NCBI RefSeq assembly: GCF_026262505.1
Contig: NC_067203.1
Span: forward strand, 9,734,001 to 9,798,000
Reading direction: 5' to 3'
DNA from: Trichomonas vaginalis G3
Lineage: Eukaryota > Parabasalia > Trichomonadida > Trichomonadidae
Length of the DNA stretch: 64,000 nt
The notes beneath the pieces were generated by a model, which saw only the letters and a list, made by a program, of their open reading frames with translations, searched no databases and was not told the origin of the DNA. Position 1 is the first letter of the stretch; each line of letters starts with the position of its first letter. The translations under genes and the position numbers were made by a program. Below, one piece after another: positions 10,175-18,728 of this stretch.

Positions 10175-11407
10175 TTATAAATTATCTTGAGTAAGGAACC
10201 CCTCATCACCAGCTTTTCCTTCTGTGCCATCTGCGTAATCACTAGTCTTCACATTATAATGTGTACCTCTATATCTTATGATAGCAATGACAACAGCAAC
10301 AATAATTGCAGCCAAAACGATAAATCCAGCTACACTAATTATTGCTATCATGACCTTGTTTTTCTTTGCCTTATTATCATCCTGTTCGTCAGAAGAAGAT
10401 GGTGTAGCATCAGGAGTAGATGAAGGAGAAGCAGAAGGAATTGTTGTTGGAGGTGTTGTATAGTGAAGGTAGTCAAGCTTTTCGGATTGTCTTTGTTCTT
10501 CGTTGAACAAGTTGAAATCGATTACTAATGGAAGTGAATATGGATAATGGGATGTAAAACCTTCAATTGATAAATCGCCTTGGACGTATGAGTTATTGAA
10601 GAGAATTGTAGAGTCTCCATCTTGTGTATCAACTCTTAGTAAGCTTGGATCCTTAGAAGTGCAGTTAACAACGTTTAAAAAGTCGAAAATCAAATTACTT
10701 TGGAAAATGATAAGCAATGGATATGATTCAATGATTGTTGCATCTGTATTATGTTGGATACCAAGAAGTAAAACATTGTGGAACTTGCCTGTGCAGTTTT
10801 TGACTTCAATTAATGCATACTTTTCAACAATGCAGTTTGCAAGTATTACATTGGAAACTTTGTCAAACCCACCATCTACATAGAAGCCTCCACAGTATGC
10901 AGAGACACAATTTGAAATATTAAGGTTATTAAGATCAATATGGCCATTAACTGCTGCAATAGGACGTTGGTTAGTGAAGTAATTATAAGGCGCGCATTGT
11001 TCGATGGAGCAGTATGTTATTGTGTTGATACAGCTATCAGAATTTGTAATTGCCATAGCCCACTGTCCTTGATGGTAAAAACTGACATCAGGGTCTGATG
11101 AGTATGTATAACATAGCGAGCCAATGCATTTTTCAATGTAAAGGCCATTATCCTTGCCAAGAGGATCAACGAAAATTGCGCCACCAGCTCTTCCTGACAT
11201 GCATCCGGTAAACTTTGAAAGAGTTATAGCAATTCGTACGGAATTTATAATGTTAATTGCACCACCGGATGAAGTTTCACCCGCATTTAAGAGAGAAAAT
11301 TCAGATGCAGCAACGTAAACATTTCCTGCAGTTGCGTTGACCGTACTATTGCATATGGAGAAGGGCTGTGAAAGTCCTGGAAAGTAATCAGAGAATTCTT
11401 TCACCAT
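10175..11407 (-). CDS. Pmp-like right-handed beta-helix membrane protein
   Basis: 410 aa. The ectodomain (about 1-320) has repeating SGGAINI, AGGAIFVD and CGGFYVDGG turns with regularly spaced Asn and Cys. This is typical of the parallel beta-helix 'polymorphic membrane protein-like' families expanded in trichomonads. A Thr/Ser/Pro-rich stalk follows (about 320-345: TTPPTTIPSASPSSTPDATPS is its core). After a charged DDNKAKKNK stretch comes one strong transmembrane segment (about 351-376, MIAIISVAGFIVLAAIIVAVVIAIIRY), then a short cytoplasmic tail ending EGFLTQDNL. So it should sit in the plasma membrane with the helix outside. No signal peptide is visible at the chosen start, so the N-terminus may be truncated. 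An adhesin or surface-contact role is inferred from the family. Confidence 0.75.
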   Translation of the reverse strand: MVKEFSDYFPGLSQPFSICNSTVNATAGNVYVAASEFSLLNAGETSSGGAINIINSVRIAITLSKFTGCMSGRAGGAIFVDPLGKDNGLYIEKCIGSLCYTYSSDPDVSFYHQGQWAMAITNSDSCINTITYCSIEQCAPYNYFTNQRPIAAVNGHIDLNNLNISNCVSAYCGGFYVDGGFDKVSNVILANCIVEKYALIEVKNCTGKFHNVLLLGIQHNTDATIIESYPLLIIFQSNLIFDFLNVVNCTSKDPSLLRVDTQDGDSTILFNNSYVQGDLSIEGFTSHYPYSLPLVIDFNLFNEEQRQSEKLDYLHYTTPPTTIPSASPSSTPDATPSSSDEQDDNKAKKNKVMIAIISVAGFIVLAAIIVAVVIAIIRYRGTHYNVKTSDYADGTEGKAGDEGFLTQDNL

Positions 11408-12160
11408 TTATAATAATTTCAATTACATGACGATAAAATTTATTTCAATCTCCGGTAACAACATTTTTCAAAGTACTACTTAAGTATAGTTAACTATTTT
11501 TATTTAATTTTCAAAGAAAATATCAAATTCAATGAGTATCGTTCGCTTCAATAATATTGTTAAGGAAATTAATCTAATTAAAATTCGGTAAGCTTTAAAT
11601 AAAATATGTTTTTGCCTAAATTCAATAAATTTGTTTACGAATGATAAACAATATGGTACGATGCATTCTGGCCCGATCGATCCAAAACATGAGTGATGAA
11701 TCAATCGAATGATATAGCAGGATAATATGAAATAGCAATCAAGAAGTTTAATACATTTTCAAGATCAATAAGGCATAAAGCAATCGAATAATTGTTAATA
11801 TTAAGTAGATTATCTCTATGTAAAGCTATGTTAATGAGTTACACAGAAACTGATTTTAGAAATGATTCAAATATCTGAGGCTCCTTTAAAAATAAGGATT
11901 TCAAAGTTTTTTACATATTTTGTTCTTAATAACTAGTCGGAAGAAGCAACCATTCTTAAATCAAATTCTAAGCTTTTCCATGAAAAAATGAAATTTGAAA
12001 TTGATATCCAGTGTACATCAGATTTTATTGTATGTGAGAGTTTCAACCCATATTTCTATATTAATTACCGAAAAATTCAATCGAATCAAGGTACTATATC
12101 AAGTTCAGAAAGCATTGTTAGTTTAGAGCTATGAGGAGCTTCTAAATTAAATAAAATACA
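11408..12160. other. AT-rich spacer before Polinton A
   Basis: About 750 bp, no credible gene (the 66 aa minus-strand ORF at 11504-11704 has no protein-like features). It ends at the target duplication of Polinton A. Confidence 0.5.
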
Positions 12161-12166
12161 TTATGG
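12161..12166. repeat. target site duplication of Polinton A, left (TTATGG)
   Basis: TTATGG directly precedes the terminal A-tract. The same six bases follow the right-hand T-tract at 37336-37341. Six bp is the duplication size known for Polintons. Confidence 0.85.
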
Positions 12167-12340
12167 AAAAAAAAAAAAAAAAAAAAAAAAAAAGGTAGTG
12201 GGGCTTCCAGGCACTTCGTGCCTTCTAGCCCTGATGTTGATGTTTAGTATAAATGAAGTTTTTATTCGGAGGACTCTTCTTCTTCCTCCATTGCTTCTGG
12301 GAAGAAGCCTTCTTCTGGGTCGAAAACATTATATAATGTG
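12167..12340 (+). repeat. left inverted terminal repeat of Polinton A
   Basis: It begins with an A-tract of about 26 bases, then AGGTAGTGGGGCTTCC, a small hairpin (GGCAC-TTC-GTGCC, 12210-12222), TTCTAGCCCTGA and TTTAGTATAAATGAAG. It ends with a stretch matching the 3' coding end of the right-end gene. It matches the reverse complement of 37095-37335 apart from some substitutions and length differences. Confidence 0.85.
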
Positions 12341-12426
12341 TCGCTTTTCACAAATTATATATGTTTTCATGTTTTGTCACTTTTCTGTCACTTTTCAGGA
12401 AAAAACATTTTTATTATTATATATAA

Positions 12427-13245
12427 ATGAATTTTACAAAACCACCGTTACCGTTCTTTGGAAATAAGAGTAAATGTAAAGATATTATATTGAGAGAACT
12501 TAAGAAACTACCGAATGGTCTAACATTTGTAGATTTGTTCGGTGGAAGTTTCTATATATCCCATTTATGTCATATAATATTCCCAGACTCAAAGATTATA
12601 TGCAATGACTTCGACAACTATATGGACCGTCTCAAACATATACCAGACACAAACAATATATTGAAAGAGTTAAAAGAAAAGATACCTATAGGTAAGATGG
12701 AACGTATACCATTAGATAAGAAAAATATTGTGAGAGAGGTTTTGAAAAAAGCAGAATATATAGACTGGGATAGTATATCTGCTAGACTATTATATAGTGG
12801 TGCTATAAGAGTTCATGACATTGAAACACTTATGTCAAAAGTTTTATATCTTAACTATACAAATGTTTTCAAAGAGGACATAGAAAAATATATTGAGGGT
12901 ATAGAGTTTGTGAGATGTCATTGGACAGAGTTGTATGAAAAATATAAAGACAAGGAAAATGTTTTCTTTATAGTGGACCCGCCGTTCTATAACACATGGG
13001 ATTTTCAATACCAAGTAGACTGGACTTTGAGAGACTCTTTAGAAACTTTAGACGTTTTACATAACCATCCATGCTTTTACTTTACATCCGATAAAAGTGG
13101 TTTGGAAACCGTTATGAGATGGTTAGAGGACATACATGACTATGAGTTTATATATGACAAGATAGAATATGAGAGAGGTCCTATAAACTGGAGAAAGTGT
13201 CATAACAAAGAAATTTTATTAGTAAGTAAATGTGGTTTGAAATAG
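12427..13245 (+). CDS. Dam-type DNA N6-adenine methyltransferase (D12 class)
   Basis: 272 aa, open throughout. Near the N-terminus PPLPFFGNKSK (about 6-16) matches the D12 start K-x-P-F-x-G-x-K, and FVDLFGGSFYIS (about 34-45) is the S-adenosylmethionine motif. The catalytic motif is VDPPFYNTWDF (about 184-194), a DPP(Y/F) form, followed by a C-terminal YFTSDKSG block. The family transfers methyl groups to adenine N6 in DNA. Adenine methylation and Dam-like enzymes have been reported in Trichomonas. It is the first gene of Polinton A, after two TGTCACTTTT words (12375-12395) and the T-rich run TTTTTATTATTATATAA. Possible roles are self-marking of element DNA or altering host chromatin; both are inference. 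Low-GC codon use matches the neighbouring element genes. Confidence 0.85.
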   Translation: MNFTKPPLPFFGNKSKCKDIILRELKKLPNGLTFVDLFGGSFYISHLCHIIFPDSKIICNDFDNYMDRLKHIPDTNNILKELKEKIPIGKMERIPLDKKNIVREVLKKAEYIDWDSISARLLYSGAIRVHDIETLMSKVLYLNYTNVFKEDIEKYIEGIEFVRCHWTELYEKYKDKENVFFIVDPPFYNTWDFQYQVDWTLRDSLETLDVLHNHPCFYFTSDKSGLETVMRWLEDIHDYEFIYDKIEYERGPINWRKCHNKEILLVSKCGLK

Positions 13246-13361
13246 GACTACTTGTTTTAGGTTTTTTCCATTGTGTCATTTACTTATTTGACGTGGCAGA
13301 AAAGTACAGAGAATATGAAGATGAACCAATGCCTGCAAATGTTCAGCATATGTACTCGTAA
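13230..13361 (+). CDS. small single-pass membrane protein, 43 aa
   Basis: This short ORF overlaps the 3' end of the methyltransferase gene by 16 bp in another frame. It reads MWFEIGLLVLGFFHCVIYLF, one hydrophobic helix of about 18 residues, then a charged tail (DVAEKYREYEDEP). The overlap and the next gene 23 bp downstream suggest it is a real member of the left-arm gene run. Polintons and related viruses often carry tiny membrane proteins; a virion-membrane or lysis-related role is only a guess. Confidence 0.5.
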   Translation: MWFEIGLLVLGFFHCVIYLFDVAEKYREYEDEPMPANVQHMYS

Positions 13362-13384
13362 GAGATATTTTTATCTAATATTAA

Positions 13385-13747
13385 ATGGACGCACAGAACT
13401 TAGCGAATGCACAGCAACCTGGACAACCAAACCCAGAGAATATTCCAAATGAAGTTAGAATACAAACTGCAATGGCAAACTATGGTCAAGTGCCAACAGA
13501 TGTACAAATGCAAACTGCCATGTCAAATGACGCTGCGTTAGGTTTGCCACCATGGTATGCAAATATGAGATGGAAAGAGTTTTATACAAACCCTGAAGTG
13601 GGATATAAACAACTTTATGCAGATGACGCGAACACAGGAGTTGACCCAGAATATGTTTTCTACCAGAGGAGAAACAGAATGTATGAGCTCCAGTTAAAGA
13701 ATGCTATGGAACTCAACAGGAAACGTAAGAGACTAGGCGGACATTAG
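13385..13747 (+). CDS. hypothetical virion-like protein, 120 aa
   Basis: It starts at ATG after the T-rich run ATATTTTTATCTAATATTAA. The N-terminal half is Asn/Gln/Pro-rich and holds an internal repeat: VRIQTAMANYGQVPTD is followed by VQMQTAMSNDAALG. The C-terminus is basic (ELNRKRKRLGGH), which suits DNA or RNA contact. No named family recognised. By position, next to small structural genes, a minor virion component is plausible. Confidence 0.55.
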   Translation: MDAQNLANAQQPGQPNPENIPNEVRIQTAMANYGQVPTDVQMQTAMSNDAALGLPPWYANMRWKEFYTNPEVGYKQLYADDANTGVDPEYVFYQRRNRMYELQLKNAMELNRKRKRLGGH

Positions 13748-13765
13748 ATTTTTACATATAGTAAA

Positions 13766-14008
13766 ATGGGTTTCTTTGGAAGAATAGGAAACTTCTTTCG
13801 AAATGTTGGAAGAGGTATATGGAATGGAATAAAATCTGTCGGAAGAGGAATTTGGAACGGAGTCAAAAATATTGGTAAAAGAGTAGGTCAGTTTGTTGGT
13901 ATTATACCTAAAGACCCTGAACCAGAAGAACAAGCTCCTGTTATACAACAGCCTGAACCTGCACCACAGTCTAGTTGGCAACCAAATCCAACACCTCAAC
14001 CGTATTAA
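13766..14008 (+). CDS. small amphipathic (pVI-like) protein, 80 aa
   Basis: The N-terminal 45 residues form a repetitive amphipathic pattern (MGFFGRIGNFFRNVGRGIWN, then NGIKSVGRGIWNGVKNIG) with Phe/Trp on one face and Lys/Arg on the other; the tail is Pro/Glu/Gln-rich. This resembles membrane-lytic N-termini of adenovirus protein VI and similar small proteins seen in Polinton-like viruses, but homology is not shown. It starts 18 bp after the preceding gene and ends just before a convergent gene. Related designs occur at 17522 in this element and at 48883 and 49140 in element B. Confidence 0.55.
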   Translation: MGFFGRIGNFFRNVGRGIWNGIKSVGRGIWNGVKNIGKRVGQFVGIIPKDPEPEEQAPVIQQPEPAPQSSWQPNPTPQPY

Positions 14009-14012
14009 AAAA

Positions 14013-14861
14013 TTATATTTTTACCGTTCGATAGTAGTTGTATATGAAACTAAGTTCTAAGTAAAACGCATGGTATAATGGAATTATTCTTTTTCTTCCA
14101 TCTGTAGTAAACCATACTTGAAAGTCTGAAATACTTCCACTCGGCGGTTCATATAACTTTGTAGGTTTTTCGTAAAAGTCATTTGCCAAGCATAAGAAAG
14201 AGTTTTGAGCGCCAGAAAATGAAGCATGAACAATAATAGCAGCTGGGTCGAAAACATCTTTAAATAAATATGGTTCATCTCTTGCATATCGACTGTAAAT
14301 ATTTGCTAAAGGAAGTTCGACTTTCTGATTTAACATTTCTTGCAAATAATACCATGACATTGCAGTGAATTCTGTATATATTTGTTCGTCTTTCTTTGGA
14401 TTGTCTTCGTAGATTTGAAATGACACTTGTGAATTTTGTTTGTCATATACAATTCTCACATAAAGTGTGCTCTCGGTATTTGCATATTCATCAGCATATT
14501 TTGCATAACATGAATTTATTTTATCTTCTATATTTTTTAACGCAGTCTGTAGAGAAGATGAAAGGTCAACTTGTATTAGCTCAATTTCTTCCCACATTTT
14601 TCGTTTCCCTTCAGATATATAATCTATATGAAACCTTACAATAAATGGAAAACTTTTATCTTCTACAGACACAAACTTCATTCTACGAAAGCCAATAGCT
14701 TTTGTGACAGATGGGTCTCTTAGCCATCTTAATGGGTAGTCAAAACGATAGCCTTCATGCTTTACGGTCTCTGTCTCAAACTTTTGACCGACATTAGTAA
14801 AAAGTTCATCTAATGGTTTAGTTGTAGCAACTCTTGAATTTTCTTTTTCTATTGGAAGCAT
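14013..14861 (-). CDS. hypothetical structural protein, candidate minor capsid
   Basis: 282 aa, open. The N-terminus is charged; the middle and C-terminus are beta-rich (FPFIVRFHIDYI; LYVRIVYDKQNSQVSFQIYED; VHASFSGAQNSFLCLAND; FQVWFTTDGRKRIIPLYHAF). The last third resembles the 159 aa minus-strand protein of element B (53574-54053) in order of features: a HAS/HSN turn, a short DFQVWF/FLEFWF strand, and an aromatic-rich end. A penton-type (single jelly-roll) minor capsid protein would fit length and context, but I cannot prove it. Divergently transcribed from the next small gene across 18 bp. Confidence 0.5.
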   Translation of the reverse strand: MLPIEKENSRVATTKPLDELFTNVGQKFETETVKHEGYRFDYPLRWLRDPSVTKAIGFRRMKFVSVEDKSFPFIVRFHIDYISEGKRKMWEEIELIQVDLSSSLQTALKNIEDKINSCYAKYADEYANTESTLYVRIVYDKQNSQVSFQIYEDNPKKDEQIYTEFTAMSWYYLQEMLNQKVELPLANIYSRYARDEPYLFKDVFDPAAIIVHASFSGAQNSFLCLANDFYEKPTKLYEPPSGSISDFQVWFTTDGRKRIIPLYHAFYLELSFIYNYYRTVKI

Positions 14862-14879
14862 ATTTTATCTAGAATAAAA
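14862..14879. promoter_or_regulatory. 18 bp divergent promoter with TCTAGA core
   Basis: ATTTTATCTAGAATAAAA separates the two start codons of divergent genes at 14861 (minus) and 14880 (plus). It is nearly a perfect palindrome around TCTAGA, so both strands present the same T-rich, then ATAAAA signal. A related spacer is at 30647-30664. Confidence 0.55.
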
Positions 14880-15032
14880 ATGTCAAATGAAACAGCGTCT
14901 ATGAGAGAAATACAACACAACCGACAACTCATTATACAAGCTCTAAATAAGAACACAACAAACTTTTCAAACTATTCTAAGATATCTGAGTCATTGAAAG
15001 AAGGAAACTTAAAACTGACATTAAACCAATGA
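14880..15032 (+). CDS. small hypothetical protein, 50 aa
   Basis: It starts MSNETASMREIQHNRQLIIQ and ends KLTLNQ, hydrophilic and probably helical. Its stop overlaps the start of the fibre gene (ATGA-type overlap at 15029-15032), the tightest coupling in the element, so it may be co-expressed with and assist the fibre. No family recognised. Confidence 0.5.
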   Translation: MSNETASMREIQHNRQLIIQALNKNTTNFSNYSKISESLKEGNLKLTLNQ

Positions 15033-16549
15033 CAGATGAGTTTCTGTTTCAAGACAATAAGAACCATACTGTCTGTATAAAACCAACAAAAGGAACTTTA
15101 AACGAGAAACCTATATCTGAACTTCTTTTGAAAGCAGATGTTGGCAACAAAGCTGACAAAGAATATGTAGACGATGCAATAGCAAAAGAAGAAGAAAGAG
15201 CTAACAATGCTTATGCAACAAAAGAACATACTCATCCTGAACTAGCAGACAAAACATATGTTGACAATAAAATGTCAAGTGAAGTGACAAGAGCTGAAAA
15301 CGAATATTCTAAAAAGACTCATACACATTCTATATCTGAAATAACAAACTTACAAGAAACCTTAAACAGGAAAAGTGACGTTGGACATACACATACCATT
15401 GCAAATATTGCAAACTTACAAGAAACCTTAAACAGGAAAAGTGACGTTGGACATACACATACATCTTCTGAAATAACAGACTTAAACGTTAGCCTTGAAA
15501 ATAAAGCAGATAAAACATATGTCAATGAAATATACCAAAGTTTGCTAGGAACAAAAAATATTGAAACTATTGTTGGTGACTTTTCTGTCAATGAAGAAAA
15601 CAAATATTTTAGATGGCAGTTGGTACAGTCCTTAGAAAATGGTACACGGTATAAACTCATTCCGAAAAATAACAATGAAATGTATGTAAGCTATAAAAAG
15701 AACGATGGTACACAAGTTAAAGTTCCATTAGACAACAACTGCTACTTAAACTTATATGGAGACGAACAAAAGAAATATTTAAGAGTTTATGAAATGACAG
15801 ATATGACATTGCCTGACCCAGCTCCAGCACCATATTATTATGACTATGGAGATGACGTCAGAACACCACATGTAGATGAACAAAAGCTAACATTATATTT
15901 AGATTATTATAGATATAAAAGATATAATGCAATAGAAAAAACGAGAATAGTATACTATTATGAAGATGACAGAAACAAATATTATAGTCAAGACTTTACC
16001 TACCCTGAAAACATAAGATTATATTATAAAAAATATTCTGACTTAAACCAGAAGAAACCTGAAATAGTTGCACTATATTTTAAGTTCAAAAGAGACAATC
16101 CTATAATGTCTCATATGTTTGATTTAATGAACCCAGTAGGTTCTATTTATACATCTATGGAAGCAAGAGGTCCTCAAGTAATGTTTGGTGTTGGTGCATG
16201 GGAACAAATAGTTGACAGGTTTTTGTATTGTGCAAACTCTTCAAAGGAAACAGGAGGAAGTAAAACGATTTCAGGTGAAAATTTACCTGCGCACAGTCAC
16301 TACATAGATTTAAGTACATCTCAAGCAGGTTGGCATAGGCATAGATATTGGGATTGGTCAGGAATGACAAAAGGTAAAGGATATGATGTTAAAGACGACG
16401 TTAAGTTTGCTATAAATTGTTACTGGAGTGACACTCAGGGAGAAGGAAACCATACACATTTCGTTTCAGGATATACACAAACAACGGGACAAAGTAAAGA
16501 CTACATGCCACCTTACATGACAGTTTACGCATGGTATAGAATTGCTTAG
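15029..16549 (+). CDS. phage-tail-fibre-like protein
   Basis: 506 aa, open. The N-terminal shaft (about 1-170) has phage-fibre units: KADVGNKADKEYVDDAI, then His-rich HTHP/HTHS turns. Two near-identical 22-residue repeats cover NLQETLNRKSDVGHTHT (period 66 bp near 15347 and 15413). A beta-rich middle follows. The C-terminal head (about 365-506) runs NPVGSIYTSM, WEQIVDRFLYCANSSKETGG, LPAHSHY and YMPPYMTVYAWYRIA, the order of bacteriophage gp10/gp12-type receptor-binding tips, where paired His residues bind metal in a trimer. A trimeric, host-binding spike on the virion is inferred. Element B encodes a 702 aa protein with the same head. It converges on the integrase with a 4 bp overlap. Confidence 0.8.
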   Translation: MTDEFLFQDNKNHTVCIKPTKGTLNEKPISELLLKADVGNKADKEYVDDAIAKEEERANNAYATKEHTHPELADKTYVDNKMSSEVTRAENEYSKKTHTHSISEITNLQETLNRKSDVGHTHTIANIANLQETLNRKSDVGHTHTSSEITDLNVSLENKADKTYVNEIYQSLLGTKNIETIVGDFSVNEENKYFRWQLVQSLENGTRYKLIPKNNNEMYVSYKKNDGTQVKVPLDNNCYLNLYGDEQKKYLRVYEMTDMTLPDPAPAPYYYDYGDDVRTPHVDEQKLTLYLDYYRYKRYNAIEKTRIVYYYEDDRNKYYSQDFTYPENIRLYYKKYSDLNQKKPEIVALYFKFKRDNPIMSHMFDLMNPVGSIYTSMEARGPQVMFGVGAWEQIVDRFLYCANSSKETGGSKTISGENLPAHSHYIDLSTSQAGWHRHRYWDWSGMTKGKGYDVKDDVKFAINCYWSDTQGEGNHTHFVSGYTQTTGQSKDYMPPYMTVYAWYRIA

Positions 16550-17504
16550 TCGTCATTTTCAACTTCTTTAGCATATTCGTCAGGAGTTGTCTTATATTTG
16601 TTAGGAACTGTCTTTGAAAGTATACCACCTTGAACTTTGACAAGTTTGAAACGAGGTCTGACAATAGTAGTTTTATCTTCTGCTTGCAGTCTGTACATTT
16701 TGCCATGTTTGCCTAAAACTTCATAATATTCTCTTGTATACTTTCTTCTATTTTTACGAACACGAATGTGAGTACCTGTCGGGTTCCCATTGTTGTCATA
16801 GTCAATAGTATTTTCATATGGGTCGCGTTTAGGTATTTCTATTTTACTTTGTCACCTTTCTGAAGTTTGAAGCCCGGCATTCTTTCTTGTTTGTCTCTTT
16901 TGACTAAATTATTAAATATATAGTCTTTCTCTAAGTCAGGGTTGTTTTTCATTTCTTCGGGGGAGTGGTTTCCCAAACCTTTTTGTTTACGGCTATTGTA
17001 AATATTTAAAACTTGTCTCATCTTTGCCATGGAGAAGTGTCTATACTTGTCGTCATATGACATTTCATTTGCTTCACCACCTTGTGGTTGGTTTAAGTCT
17101 CTTAACATTTTTATACAACCGTCAATGACACCAAGAGCAGAATGGTTTTGGTCGACAATGAAATATTGGTTTACATTTTTTGAACGCAGATAGTTTTTAA
17201 TATCATCTGATTTGAAAGAACTTTCACAGTCAGATGTCAGTTTTGTTGGATGGTATTTGTCAACGAATATTGTCAAAGCAGTTTTCACATCTAAAATATT
17301 TTTGGACCATAATGGTATGGCTTCACAGTATCTTGTGTTTTGACCGACAAATATTAGCCAGTATGGTGGTCCATCTTCTCTATACCTCGGAATGTTTTCC
17401 AAGATATCCATAAACCAAGCATTTGGTGTTGAACTAAAGATTTTTATCATGAGTGCTTTCTTTGTTGCCTTAGAAACATAGGGGTCCTTGTTCGGATTCG
17501 TCAT
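16546..17504 (-). pseudogene. RVE-type (retroviral-like) integrase of Polinton A
   Basis: Region with the DDE core of a Polinton integrase: a first Asp in the MDILENIPRYR strand, a second in LTSDCESSF, and the helix LGVIDGCIKMLRD at the third position. A basic, chromodomain- or SH3-like tail follows, rich in RKNRRKY. It is broken. The enzyme would join element ends to target DNA, giving the 6 bp duplication seen here. Divergent from the 17522 gene across 17 bp. Confidence 0.75.
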
Positions 17505-17521
17505 TTTTTAACCCATAAGAA
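17505..17521. promoter_or_regulatory. 17 bp divergent spacer/promoter
   Basis: Start codons of the integrase (17504, minus) and the next gene (17522, plus) are separated by TTTTTAACCCATAAGAA. It offers a T-run in one direction and ATAAGAA in the other, in line with the other short divergent spacers. Confidence 0.45.
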
Positions 17522-17923
17522 ATGGGTTTATTTGGCGCATTAGCAGGAGTTGCATCCAGATTTTTGCCCGCAGTGGGAACAATAGCCAGAGGTGTATTTG
17601 GAGTTGGAAGGAAGATTTTGAGTACATTAGGTATACTTAAAGAGAAAGCACAACCTATTATACAAACTGTACAGAAAGGTTGGGATGTAGCACGAGATGC
17701 AGCAAATCTTATTCCAAATCCTGAAACAAGAGGAAAAGTTCAAGGATGGATGGACAATGTAGGAAGACAAGCAGGAAACTATTATAACAAAGCAAATGAC
17801 TACTATAACCAAGCAGGACACTATATGGACCAAGGTGAAAGATTCTTTAACAGAGGATATAACCATGCACAACAGTGGGTAAACAATAACCAACCGCAAC
17901 CACCTCAAACTTGGGGAATGTAA
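17522..17923 (+). CDS. amphipathic virion-like protein, 133 aa
   Basis: The N-terminus is hydrophobic and Gly/Ala-rich with scattered basic residues (MGLFGALAGVASRFLPAVGT, then ARGVFGVGRKILSTLG), like small membrane-active virion proteins. The C-terminal half is Asn/Tyr/Gln-rich with a loose repeat (NYYNKANDYYNQAGHYMDQG). No named family. It opens a set of three genes that each start right after a T-rich run. A pVI- or core-type role is inference. Confidence 0.5.
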   Translation: MGLFGALAGVASRFLPAVGTIARGVFGVGRKILSTLGILKEKAQPIIQTVQKGWDVARDAANLIPNPETRGKVQGWMDNVGRQAGNYYNKANDYYNQAGHYMDQGERFFNRGYNHAQQWVNNNQPQPPQTWGM

Positions 17924-17925
17924 AG

Positions 17926-17945
17926 TTTTTTACTGAGATGAAATG
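17926..17945 (+). promoter_or_regulatory. start-site motif TTTTTTACTGAGATGAAATG, copy 1
   Basis: The same 20 bp, ending in the start codon, occurs again at 18098-18117 before the next gene. An exact repeat confined to two gene starts argues for a promoter or leader element and not for chance. Confidence 0.6.
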
Positions 17946-18095
17946 AACAATACAGCATTGAGACAAATGGGTTCAAGATGGATTTGTCGGCTTCCAGCAG
18001 TTACACAACGTGTTTGTCAAGTTCTTCCTATACCTCAGGAAGTTTTAGACCGACTTAAAAAACCTAAACAACCAGTTGAAAACAAACCAAACTAA
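17943..18095 (+). CDS. small basic protein, 50 aa
   Basis: A short ORF reading MNNTALRQMGSRWICRLPAV and ending KKPKQPVENKPN, net basic. The start is fixed by the shared 20 bp leader motif. It may be a core or condensing peptide comparable in size to adenovirus pX; that is a guess from size and charge. Confidence 0.5.
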   Translation: MNNTALRQMGSRWICRLPAVTQRVCQVLPIPQEVLDRLKKPKQPVENKPN

Positions 18096-18097
18096 AA

Positions 18098-18117
18098 TTT
18101 TTTACTGAGATGAAATG
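18098..18117 (+). promoter_or_regulatory. start-site motif TTTTTTACTGAGATGAAATG, copy 2
   Basis: Exact second copy of the 17926-17945 motif, again ending in the ATG of the downstream gene (18115). Confidence 0.6.
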
Positions 18118-18698
18118 ACCGAAGAAGTTGAAACGGTAGATTTGACACCACAAACAAAAAGTTCAGAACCATTGTCAAAACCTGTCAAAGAACTTACAGA
18201 TGAAGAGAAAAATTCAATAATAGAAAGTGCCAGGTCTGGAAATACAAACCCTAACTATAAAGTCACTTTTCATAGAAATGGAACGGCTAGTATCTCAAAA
18301 AAGAAACAGACTCTCACAAATAAAATATTGAAGTCTGAAGGAGCTTTCGAGACAACAGATGGAAAAGTTTACTTCACTGACCAACAGTTCATTATAGAAC
18401 ATCTCATTGACTTAGAGTCGAAATATTCTAAACTTTACAACAAACACAAAAAATTGAAAGGAAAACAAAAACAAATGGCATATGATATTTATGAAGATGT
18501 TGACAACACAACTGTTTCGCAGGTGAAGTAAAGTCAGAGGAACCGAAAAGTGACGAAAAACCGATAGAAGAAGAGAAACCAAAAACTGAAGATAAACCAA
18601 AACCAAAGTTTAGTTTGGAAACTAAACCAAGTCAACCTTCATTAGCTGGTATGGGTTGGCGTCAAAGACTTATGGCAGCAGGCGGTTATGTTAAGTAA
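18115..18698 (+). pseudogene. hypothetical charged Polinton protein, broken
   Basis: Begins MTEEVETVDLTPQTKSSEP, with a Ser/Glu-rich N-terminus, a small beta patch (YKVTFHRNGTASISKKKQ), a helical Lys-rich segment and a Glu/Lys/Pro-rich end region finishing near GMGWRQRLMAAGGYVK. No family recognised. Last gene of the left-arm set before the polymerase region. Broken, so treated as a fossil. Confidence 0.45.
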
Positions 18699-18728
18699 AG
18701 AAAAAAACATTTTTTTATTTTTATAAAA

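Noticed and set aside
11504-11704. 66 aa minus-strand ORF
   Set aside because: Random-looking hydrophobic AT translation with no start signal.
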